A stretch of 13,922 nt of DNA from positions 1-13,922 of the forward strand of contig JAMCVO010000687.1 of the NCBI GenBank assembly GCA_023475715.1, given 5' to 3'. Numbering within the stretch: the first letter of the stretch is position 1; each line of letters opens with the position of its first letter. The stretch comes from Actinomycetota bacterium (lineage in GTDB: Bacteria > Actinomycetota > Humimicrobiia > Humimicrobiales > Humimicrobiaceae). The notes beneath the pieces were generated by a model. That model saw only the letters and a list, made by a program, of their open reading frames with translations, did no database searches and was not told where the DNA came from. The position numbers and the translations under genes are program-made. Of the stretch, positions 8,304 through 13,866 are shown in pieces.

Positions 8304-8999
8304 TCAATATTCTTTCATTTCTAAAAAAGTTCCATGCCAACTGTGATACCATACCTGTCCTGTAAAGCCATTTACACTTAGCATCCCTACAACATTTCCG
8401 TCTTTATTGATTGTGTCAATAGTATAGTAACCATAAAATTTTTGCCCTTCATCACCTGCAAATTCATTCTGGCTTATCTTTGCCAGATAACTGTTGGCAA
8501 TCTCTATTGCTTTTTGTTCATCAATCTTCATATTGATATCAAGCTGATTATTACCCATCATAGAGCGCATTCCATATTTTTGATTCCACATCATATTTGG
8601 CCCGTATTCAGGAAATATAGCACCGCTTGTTTTATCAAGCAGAAGCTCCAATGCTCCAAATCCAGTATCTTCTTCAACAGTTTCAATATAAAAATTATTT
8701 GAAAATTCCATGATTTCCTTAATTTTTATATTTTGCAGTCCAGTATCATTTAAATATTTTTCAACAGATGATTTAACTTCATCAAAACTGATATTTTTTA
8801 AATTATTATTCTGTTGTCCTAAATTAAATCCTCCCATCATATTCATCATATCTTCAGGTCTAAATGTATAACCTGTACCTGTTCCAAAAGTACCGACCGG
8901 GGAAGATAAATTGGATATTGTGCATAAAGAGATTAGACCAAGTATGCCTACAGCTATTAATATTATTGAAACTATTAAAAATTTTTTTATATTTTTCAT
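8304..8999 (-). CDS. Membrane-anchored or secreted PepSY-like, Met-rich protein
   Basis: This is a 231-residue protein with an N-terminal hydrophobic segment (~6-28, after KNIKK) acting as a signal anchor or signal peptide, so the rest is outside the cytoplasm. A Met-rich stretch follows (EDMMNMMGGF, ~49-58) and another lies near 136-149 (MMWNQ...MRSMMG). Two regions resemble PepSY-type alpha/beta units: ~72-130 (SFDEVKSSVEKYL then beta strands ending in DKTSGAIF) and ~159-225 (IDEQKAIEIANSYL then strands ending in VNGFTGQVWYHSWHG). Clustered Met with His and Trp suggests binding of a soft metal such as Cu(I), but this is inferred. It lies 48 bases downstream of the SHOCT gene and upstream of the ArsR repressor, and is likely co-transcribed with both. 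I do not recognise a characterised orthologue. Confidence 0.7.
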   Translation of the reverse strand: MKNIKKFLIVSIILIAVGILGLISLCTISNLSSPVGTFGTGTGYTFRPEDMMNMMGGFNLGQQNNNLKNISFDEVKSSVEKYLNDTGLQNIKIKEIMEFSNNFYIETVEEDTGFGALELLLDKTSGAIFPEYGPNMMWNQKYGMRSMMGNNQLDINMKIDEQKAIEIANSYLAKISQNEFAGDEGQKFYGYYTIDTINKDGNVVGMLSVNGFTGQVWYHSWHGTFLEMKEY

Positions 9000-9047
9000 T
9001 GTCTTATATTTTTGCCTGTTTTTTTAATATAAAAAACTGACATTAAT

Positions 9048-9305
9048 TTATGACATTAATTCTTTTTTCATATTGTCATATTGCTCTTTAGTCAGTTCAC
9101 CCTTAGCATATCTTCCTTTTAGTATCTCAATGGCTTCATTTGTCTTTTGTATACTTTCACCTGAATAGCTTGCTCTTCTTACCAGCCATACAATTAAGAA
9201 AATAATTCCAATTATTATTGCCACAAAAAAAATGAAGCTTAATATCATTCCCAGGATTCCTAATCCTCCACCAAAAAACCCCATCATAGGCCATCCCATC
9301 ATCAT
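9048..9305 (-). CDS. SHOCT-domain small membrane protein
   Basis: This is an 85-residue protein. The N-terminus is Met/Gly-rich (MMMGWPMMGFFGGG), followed by one hydrophobic helix (~15-43) with RR at 44-45, which suggests an inside-facing C-terminus. Residues ~57-84 are a SHOCT (short C-terminal) domain: EILKGRYAKGELTKEQYDNMKKEL. SHOCT is thought to be an oligomerisation or tethering module; its exact role is unknown. Proteins of this kind frequently neighbour heavy-metal and copper-handling genes. The start is fixed by a strong GAAAGGAG site. It is the first gene of the minus-strand SHOCT/PepSY/ArsR set and is divergent from the Nramp gene across 206 bases. Confidence 0.85.
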   Translation of the reverse strand: MMMGWPMMGFFGGGLGILGMILSFIFFVAIIIGIIFLIVWLVRRASYSGESIQKTNEAIEILKGRYAKGELTKEQYDNMKKELMS

Positions 9306-9437
9306 AATTTGCTCCTTTCACGTTTTGTATAAAAAATTTTTTTTATTTAGTTACTTAATATTTACAAGTTTAATAGTTTACAGATTCATTAACATATTAA
9401 CAGATATTTAAATAAAATCAAGGGGTTTTTTAATGGT

Positions 9438-9472
9438 TTGAAGGAGAAATTACATGGTAGTATAATACGTAT
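9438..9472 (+). promoter_or_regulatory. Sigma70-type promoter with overlapping palindrome, upstream of Nramp gene
   Basis: TTGAAG (9438-9443, 4 of 6 consensus) and a perfect TATAAT (9461-9466) are separated by exactly 17 bases. The predicted start of transcription is near 9473, giving a ~39-base leader to the ATG at 9512. The palindrome ATACGTAT (9465-9472) overlaps the end of the -10 box and the predicted +1, where a metal-responsive repressor could act; this last point is inference. Confidence 0.6.
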
Positions 9473-9511
9473 AATTAAGGGTTTTGGATCTGTTAATAAA
9501 TTCTCAAAAGA

Positions 9512-10807
9512 ATGAAAATTAAAATGCCTAAATTTTATAGAGCCCTAAGAAATATCTTTAGAAAATTAGGACCAGGATTTATTACAGGTGCTGCTGATGA
9601 CGACCCATCAGGTGTAGCAACTTATTCAATAGCGGGAGCACAATTTGGATATAAACTTAATTGGTTGTCTCTTTTTTTAATCCCTATGATGTTTTCCATA
9701 CAGGAGATGTGCGGGAGAATCGGCATGACATCAGGAATGGGACTTGCCGGTGTAATAAAAAAATTTTACTCTAAAAAGCTTCTTTATTTTTCGGTTATTC
9801 TTCTAATTTTTGCCAATACTTTAAATATAGCTGCAGACTTGGGAATAATTGCTGCAAGTCTTAAGATGATTTTGGGTCTGTCAACAATATTCTGGCTGTC
9901 CTTAGTAACAGTAATCATTATATTGATGGAAGTGTTTATTTCTTATAAAAAATATTCTATTTACCTTAAATTTATGAGTTTTACCCTTTTGGTTTATGTA
10001 ATAACTGCCTTTATGGTAAAACAGGACTGGCGCTCCATATTATTATATACATTTATTCCACATGTTAGTTTCAGTTCGGTCTATTTCATGACAATGGTGG
10101 GTTTTATCGGTACCACAATATCCCCGTATCTTTTCTTTTGGCAGGCCTCACAAGAAGTAGAAGATGAAATTAACAGTGGAAAAATTAAAGTATTTGGTGA
10201 AGAACCTGTTACAACAAAAATAGAAGTAAAAACCCTCAGGAATGATACTGTTATCGGGATGGTTTTTTCTAATTTAATTGCTGCTTTTATTTTAATAACT
10301 ACTGCTGCAACTTTAAATAAAAGCGGAATAACAAGTATTGGAACACCACAAGAAGCTGCTCTGGCATTAAAACCTTTGGCAGGAAATTTTGCCTATCTAT
10401 TATTTACCATAGGCATTGTTGGCATTGGGTTTCAATCCATTCCTGTTCTTGCTGGAAGTGTTACATATGCAATTTCTGATACATTTGGTTTTAAAGAAGG
10501 GTTAAGTAAAAAACTAAAAGATGCATGGCCATTTTATTTAGTTTTAGGTGCAGCAACTCTCATTGGAGCATTAATCGATTTGATTAAGATAAATCCAATT
10601 ACTGCTCTATTTTACGTTGCTATCATCAATGGGGTTATCTCCATTCCTTTGATTGCGATAATTATAAAAGTTGCTAGTGATAAAAGAGTTGTAGGGGAAT
10701 TCAAAAGTAAAAAAGCATATAAGGTTATTGCATGGATTACATTCGCATTTATTGGAATTGCATCTCTTTTTATGATTTTCAATCTGATTAAGCCTGTTTT
10801 CTTATAA
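9512..10807 (+). CDS. Nramp-family divalent cation transporter, non-canonical metal site
   Basis: This 431-residue polytopic membrane protein, with about eleven hydrophobic helices, belongs to the SLC11/Nramp family. TM1 contains DDDPSGVATYSIAG with D31-P32-S33-G34 where Mn/Fe Nramps have DPGN. TM6 contains GFIGTTISPYLFFWQASQEVE with S204-P205-Y206 where classical members have MPH. The asparagine of TM1 and the methionine and histidine of TM6, which help bind soft transition metals, are thus replaced. Nramp-related Mg2+ transporters also lack these residues, so the substrate could be a harder cation such as Mg2+; this is inferred. The start at 9512 has a poor ribosome site; M5 at 9524 is an alternative. 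A good promoter lies at 9438-9466. The gene is divergent from the SHOCT/PepSY/ArsR set, but shared control is unproven. Confidence 0.88.
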   Translation: MKIKMPKFYRALRNIFRKLGPGFITGAADDDPSGVATYSIAGAQFGYKLNWLSLFLIPMMFSIQEMCGRIGMTSGMGLAGVIKKFYSKKLLYFSVILLIFANTLNIAADLGIIAASLKMILGLSTIFWLSLVTVIIILMEVFISYKKYSIYLKFMSFTLLVYVITAFMVKQDWRSILLYTFIPHVSFSSVYFMTMVGFIGTTISPYLFFWQASQEVEDEINSGKIKVFGEEPVTTKIEVKTLRNDTVIGMVFSNLIAAFILITTAATLNKSGITSIGTPQEAALALKPLAGNFAYLLFTIGIVGIGFQSIPVLAGSVTYAISDTFGFKEGLSKKLKDAWPFYLVLGAATLIGALIDLIKINPITALFYVAIINGVISIPLIAIIIKVASDKRVVGEFKSKKAYKVIAWITFAFIGIASLFMIFNLIKPVFL

Positions 10808-10877
10808 TTGTAGACACTTTTTTAACTCATTATTATAATAGGTTATATTATTGGATTTTTGAAAATTCACAATGGGT

Positions 10878-10892
10878 TTTGAAAAGTTCAAA
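10878..10892. promoter_or_regulatory. Short inverted repeat upstream of the cytochrome gene
   Basis: TTTGAA and TTCAAA flank a three-base centre (6-3-6) 40 bases before the cytochrome ATG. It lies in the 124-base gap after the Nramp gene. It may be an operator for the cytochrome/molybdoenzyme unit; chance occurrence in AT-rich DNA is also possible. Confidence 0.25.
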
Positions 10893-10931
10893 TATCAAAT
10901 AAATTTTGAAATAAGAGTTATTTAATCACTA

Positions 10932-11297
10932 ATGAAATTAAAAAGTTACATCGATGAAGCACCTAAATCGATTAAATGGTTAAAAATTTTTACCCGCATC
11001 AGTGCCTGGCTGCTTCTGGCAGTTGTGGTGATTTTAGTAGTTTCAGGGTGGGGTATTACTCGTACAGAAATTATTTATAAAGCTACCTTTGGACTTATTG
11101 ATCGCAGACTGGCAGATTTCATACATAGAGTGACTATTTTGCCGCTGGTTGTCTTGTTTTTGAGTCATGTGCTTTTAAACATCAGACTGGCAATCTACAG
11201 GACAAATCAACACAGAGTTTGGTTAATTAATGGCATACTGATAATAGGTGGATTATTACTATTAGCATTAGTACTTTATATGGAACTATGGGTTTGA
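10932..11297 (+). CDS. Small cytochrome b-like membrane protein, partner of molybdoenzyme
   Basis: This 121-residue protein has three predicted membrane helices (~19-41, ~62-87, ~97-118). Helix 2 carries two histidines, H65 and H79, 14 residues apart (FIHRVTILPLVVLFLSHVLL), the spacing of stacked heme b ligands in cytochrome b helices. No other His is inside a predicted membrane helix (H94 is in the loop), so two hemes would need ligands from a second subunit, for example in a homodimer. Its position directly before a Tat-exported molybdopterin oxidoreductase suggests it is the membrane electron-transfer subunit, analogous in role but not in size to MsrQ for MsrP. No strong ribosome site precedes the ATG. 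Cytochrome function is inferred from the His pattern and context. Confidence 0.7.
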   Translation: MKLKSYIDEAPKSIKWLKIFTRISAWLLLAVVVILVVSGWGITRTEIIYKATFGLIDRRLADFIHRVTILPLVVLFLSHVLLNIRLAIYRTNQHRVWLINGILIIGGLLLLALVLYMELWV

Positions 11298-11308
11298 AAG
11301 GATATAAT

Positions 11309-11359
11309 ATGAGCAGATTTAAAATGTTATGGATATTATTACTTATAATCATTATATAA
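11309..11359 (+). CDS. 16-residue hydrophobic micro-ORF between cytochrome and molybdoenzyme
   Basis: The ORF begins 11 bases after the cytochrome stop, with a good GAAAGGA ribosome site (11296-11302) 6 bases before its ATG. It encodes MSRFKMLWILLLIIII, a basic N-terminus followed by a single hydrophobic run, ended by TAA at 11357-11359. This is the layout of a tiny membrane subunit such as those found in some cytochrome complexes. It could also be a chance ORF or a decayed gene start. Confidence 0.4.
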   Translation: MSRFKMLWILLLIIII

Positions 11360-11398
11360 AATTTAAGAAATTTTTTTAAATGGGGTAAGCGACAATAA

Positions 11399-12106
11399 AT
11401 GAAAAAAGACTTAAGCAGACGCGATTTCCTAAAAATATCAGGAGGAGTGGTGCTAGTAGCTATCATGTCCTCATCATTAGTAACTTATTTATTATCTGCC
11501 TGCAGCAGTCAGCCTTCATTAATTTCAAATACAGTGGAGGCAGAGGCTACAGAATTTCAGGGAACAAAACTTACACCCATTGCAGAACAACGCAATAACG
11601 CTCTGGCTGGTACTCAGTATATTGACCGGGATACTTACAGGCTGACCGTAGATGGTCTTGTAGAAAATCCCCTGACTCTGACCTATGATGACTTATTATC
11701 ATACCTCCAGATATCATGGTTGATGGACTTAAATTGTGTCGAGGGCTGGAATTTTACAGCCAAATGGACCGGCCCGGAACTTAATTCTATCTTTAATGAT
11801 GCCAGAGTTAAATCTGATGCTAAAATAGTTATTTTTCACACTACTGATGTTCCCGAGGGATATTCTTCTCTTGATTTGAGCTACATCCGCGATAATAACA
11901 TCATTATTGCTTTGAAACTAAATGATATCACTCTGCCCCAAGAAAGAGGGTTTCCCTTCCAGGTAGTGGCTAAAAGCAAATATGGCTATAAATGGGCCAA
12001 ATGGGTTACCCGTATCGAGCTGTCATCGGATACTGGCTTCCGGGGATACTGGGAAAGCTATGGTTATAATAATAATGCAGATGTTACCGGACCTGCATTT
12101 GAGTAG
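11399..12106 (+). CDS. Tat-exported molybdopterin-dependent oxidoreductase (sulfite oxidase/YedY fold), lipoprotein
   Basis: The protein has 235 residues. The N-terminus has a textbook twin-arginine motif SRRDFLK (6-12), a hydrophobic stretch, and a lipobox LSAC with C35 as the predicted lipidated residue, so the enzyme would be folded in the cytoplasm, exported by Tat and anchored outside the membrane. Residues ~60-210 form the oxidoreductase molybdopterin-binding domain (PF00174 type), with C113 in LNCVEGW as the predicted molybdenum ligand and conserved segments DGLVENPLTLTYDDLL (85-100) and GFPFQVVAKSKYGYKWAKWV (184-203). The dimerisation domain of eukaryotic sulfite oxidases is absent. 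The substrate is unknown; related enzymes act on sulfite or on oxidised methionine (MsrP). The small cytochrome upstream is the probable redox partner. Its ribosome site (GGGGT near 11382) is weak and distant. It converges on the SOD gene with a 15-base gap. Confidence 0.87.
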   Translation: MKKDLSRRDFLKISGGVVLVAIMSSSLVTYLLSACSSQPSLISNTVEAEATEFQGTKLTPIAEQRNNALAGTQYIDRDTYRLTVDGLVENPLTLTYDDLLSYLQISWLMDLNCVEGWNFTAKWTGPELNSIFNDARVKSDAKIVIFHTTDVPEGYSSLDLSYIRDNNIIIALKLNDITLPQERGFPFQVVAKSKYGYKWAKWVTRIELSSDTGFRGYWESYGYNNNADVTGPAFE

Positions 12107-12121
12107 AATAACTAACTTTTA

Positions 12122-12730
12122 TTAGGTTTCAAGCCTTTTATTTATCTCATCCCAGTTTACTATGTTCCAGAAAGCCTCAACAAATTTTCCCCTATCATTT
12201 TTGTAGTCAAGATAATACGCATGTTCCCAGACATCCAGTACCATGAGTATTTTATACATAGGGTAAATATTTGTGTTATGCTTTTCAATCTGCATTATGA
12301 TAGGTCTTTTGGTCTGCATGCAAAAGGTAAGTGCAGCCCACCCCGAGCCCTCGGCACTTATCGCAGTCTGAGAAAATAATTTTTTGAATCTGTCGAAGGA
12401 ACCGTACTCACCATTTATGACCTTGCTGATTGTCATTGATGGTTTTCCGCCTTCATTCTTATCTGCAGGGGCAAGATTCTTCCAGAAAAGCGAATGAAGC
12501 AGGTGTCCGCCAATGTGGAAGGAGAGTTCCTTAAAAGTAGCTTTTGTGTCGAAATCAGCATTGTCAATCTTTGCCGTATCCATCTTTTTTAAAATGGCAT
12601 TAGCTCCATTCACATAAGCTGCGTGATGTTTATCATGATGCAATCTCAGTAGATCCTCTGAAATGTATGGTACAAGTGCGTTATAAGGATAGGTAAGTTC
12701 CGGCAAAACATATAATTTATTTGCTTCCAT
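12122..12730 (-). CDS. Iron/manganese superoxide dismutase, archaeal-like sequence
   Basis: This cytoplasmic enzyme of 202 residues dismutates superoxide to oxygen and hydrogen peroxide. The four metal ligands are H31 ([11 protein letters not shown]), H79 ([10 protein letters not shown]), D166 and H170 ([11 protein letters not shown]). Where E. coli MnSOD has the active-site Gln in its C-terminal domain, this protein reads MQIEKHNTN with H151, and the tail [14 protein letters not shown] is also like archaeal Fe or cambialistic SODs. Metal choice cannot be fixed from sequence. The start is set by a strong AAGGAG site 7 bases upstream and there is no signal peptide. A perfect TATAAT on the minus strand (12791-12796) is a candidate -10 box. 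The gene is complete and convergent with the molybdoenzyme gene. Confidence 0.95.
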   Translation of the reverse strand: MEANKLYVLPELTYPYNALVPYISEDLLRLHHDKHHAAYVNGANAILKKMDTAKIDNADFDTKATFKELSFHIGGHLLHSLFWKNLAPADKNEGGKPSMTISKVINGEYGSFDRFKKLFSQTAISAEGSGWAALTFCMQTKRPIIMQIEKHNTNIYPMYKILMVLDVWEHAYYLDYKNDRGKFVEAFWNIVNWDEINKRLET

Positions 12731-12790
12731 TTTGTCTCCTTATACTTTTTATTATTAATATATTTCCCAGAAGTCTTTACTCTTATCATG

Positions 12791-12796
12791 ATTATA
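12791..12796 (-). promoter_or_regulatory. Candidate -10 box for the SOD gene
   Basis: On the minus strand this reads TATAAT exactly, 60 bases upstream of the SOD start codon. No good -35 hexamer lies 16-18 bases further up, so the promoter would need an activator or the match is chance. Confidence 0.35.
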
Positions 12797-12919
12797 CAAC
12801 TGCTTTTTATTTATAGCTATTTTTTATTTCTGCAAATCCTATTAGAAATTTTTATAAATAGTTATATTAATGTGATAGTGACATTAAAAATAATTCTTTT
12901 AAAATGTTTTGCACAGTTT

Positions 12920-12925
12920 TATAAT
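12920..12925 (+). promoter_or_regulatory. Candidate -10 box upstream of the DUF1328 gene
   Basis: A perfect TATAAT lies 22 bases before the leader-ORF ATG. The -35 region at a 17-base spacing reads TTTTAA (3 of 6). Transcription would start near 12932, just before the GAGGTG ribosome site of the leader ORF. Confidence 0.35.
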
Positions 12926-12946
12926 CAAAAAATGAGGTGAAAAACT

Positions 12947-12982
12947 ATGATAAAAAAAGTAAAACTTTCTCCTATGGAATAA
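12947..12982 (+). CDS. 11-residue leader ORF or decayed gene start
   Basis: ATG at 12947 follows a strong GAGGTG ribosome site (12934-12939) and encodes MIKKVKLSPME before a TAA at 12980-12982. Past that stop the same frame stays open for a further 12 codons and ends at TGA overlapping the next gene's ATG. It may be a leader peptide or a short gene interrupted by one stop. Confidence 0.3.
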   Translation: MIKKVKLSPME

Positions 12983-13017
12983 TTTAAATTATTAACAATA
13001 CCGAAAAAGGAGTTTAT

Positions 13018-13206
13018 ATGAGTATCTTTTTATTAATAGGAATAATTGCTCTTATTATAGCCCTTATTGCAGCCATTTTTGGTTTCAGAGGTTTGAGTGG
13101 TCTGGCTTTTTTAGTATTTAGAGTAGTATTTTTCATTTTTGTCGTTGTATTTGTTATTATGTTTGTATTAAATTTTGTCAGCAGTTGTGCAGTTAGAATT
13201 TTTTAA
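13018..13206 (+). CDS. DUF1328/UPF0391 (YtjA-like) small membrane protein
   Basis: This 62-residue, highly hydrophobic protein has two helices (~3-22 and ~28-54) around a short Gly-rich turn. The segment ALIAAIFGFRGLSGLAFLVF followed by FFIFVVVFVI matches the UPF0391 pattern. The family's function is unknown; in enterobacteria it is linked to envelope and stress conditions. The start is fixed by AAAGGAG (13006-13012) 5 bases upstream. It carries two extra features, a single Cys (C57) and a basic C-terminus (VRIF). It is probably transcribed from the promoter near 12920 together with the leader ORF. Confidence 0.85.
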   Translation: MSIFLLIGIIALIIALIAAIFGFRGLSGLAFLVFRVVFFIFVVVFVIMFVLNFVSSCAVRIF

Positions 13207-13219
13207 TCTAAATATTTAA

Positions 13220-13330
13220 TTAAAACTCTCTGAAGTTACCCTTTAATGGTTCACCCAAAGATACGGGACTCTTAATAATCATATCAACTTTTCTTTTTAT
13301 TTCTTCGCTTAAATAAGAATGTTTTTTAAA
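13220..13330 (-). pseudogene. RelE/ParE-type toxin gene fragment
   Basis: Reading the minus strand gives FKKHSYLSEEIKRK, then VDMIIKSPVSLGEPLKGNFREF and a stop at 13220-13222. The pattern of two helices followed by GEPLKGN is characteristic of the first half of RelE/ParE-superfamily toxins (mRNA interferases or gyrase inhibitors). The start codon and first strand are missing, and the catalytic C-terminal half (the usual RSYRVGDYR-like strand) is absent. No antitoxin gene is visible. The fragment ends at the point where the DUF4143 fragment on the other strand begins, so the two look like pieces joined by rearrangement. Confidence 0.5.
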
Positions 13331-13619
13331 GGATCGGTGGAAGCAGTCAAGTGCCCAGATCGATTTTATTATTCCATTTGAAAACTATATTATTCCTATT
13401 GAAGTAAAGGCAGGAAAAGCTGGTCGATTGCGTTCACTGCACGAGTTCATTAACAGAGCAAATCATAAATATGCTGTAAGGGTATATTCAGGGAAATTAA
13501 AGGTTGATACTGCAGAAACTATAAATGGAAAAAAGTTTTTTCTTTTAAATCTTCCCTTCTATCTGACTGGTGATATAAGAAAATATCTTCACTGGTTTAT
13601 TGAAGAAGGTATTAAATAA
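13329..13619 (+). pseudogene. C-terminal fragment of a DUF4143-type ATPase gene
   Basis: The open frame (stop-free from 13317) encodes DRWKQSSAQIDFIIPF, then IIPIEVKAGKAGRLRSLHEF and a tail ending HWFIEEGIK at TAA 13617-13619. The sequence AQIDF...PIEVKAGK..SL..F is the hallmark of the C-terminal, restriction-endonuclease-like DUF4143 domain found after an AAA+ ATPase domain in toxin/antitoxin-like and DNA-associated ATPases. A full-length protein is about 400 residues, so more than three quarters of it, including the Walker motifs, is missing. The only in-frame start is a TTG at 13428 inside the domain without a ribosome site. It is best read as a relic. Confidence 0.7.
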
Positions 13620-13866
13620 TAGTTTTCTAAAATTCATACTGGCTAACCTAAGTAATAATTATATTCTTAGTTTTAGATTCTATAACGTAAGTCAACTTTG
13701 GCTGGCCTAGGTAGTGAAATTTTGATAAATTTTTTAAGGAAATAATCCACATAAAAGATCTGTTTAATAAAGATGGTTACTTGATTAACCCTAATAGACA
13801 GTTTCAGTGCTAATAGTTATAATAATAATAATTTCTTAAACCCTGTTTTTAGCAAAGGTGGTTTAT
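13620..13866. other. Intergenic region with a degenerate direct repeat and a short open relic
   Basis: These 247 bases hold no convincing gene. GGCTAACCTAAGTA (13641-13654) and GGCTGGCCTAGGTA (13700-13713) match at 11 of 14 positions, and all three differences are A/G transitions. A frame open from 13718 to a TAA at 13811-13813 reads DLFNKDGYLINPNRQF near its end, preceded by AAGGAA but with ATA instead of ATG; it could be a decayed gene start. An AAAGGTGG ribosome site for the next gene closes the region. Confidence 0.3.

Noticed and set aside
8442..8702. Plus-strand 86-codon ORF
   Set aside because: It is antisense to the PepSY-like gene, has no ribosome site and shows no recognisable domain; it is a shadow of the real frame.
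9388..9402. ATTAACA direct repeat in the Nramp/SHOCT divergent region
   Set aside because: Seven bases in very AT-rich DNA with no symmetry; too likely by chance to call an operator.
9454..9465. ATG GTA GTA TAA after GAAGGAGA, a three-codon ORF before the Nramp gene
   Set aside because: It lies inside the predicted -35 to -10 spacer, upstream of the likely transcription start, so it would not be in the mRNA.
11227..11466. Minus-strand 79-codon ORF
   Set aside because: It is antisense to the cytochrome end, the micro-ORF and the Tat leader, all of which have better coding evidence.
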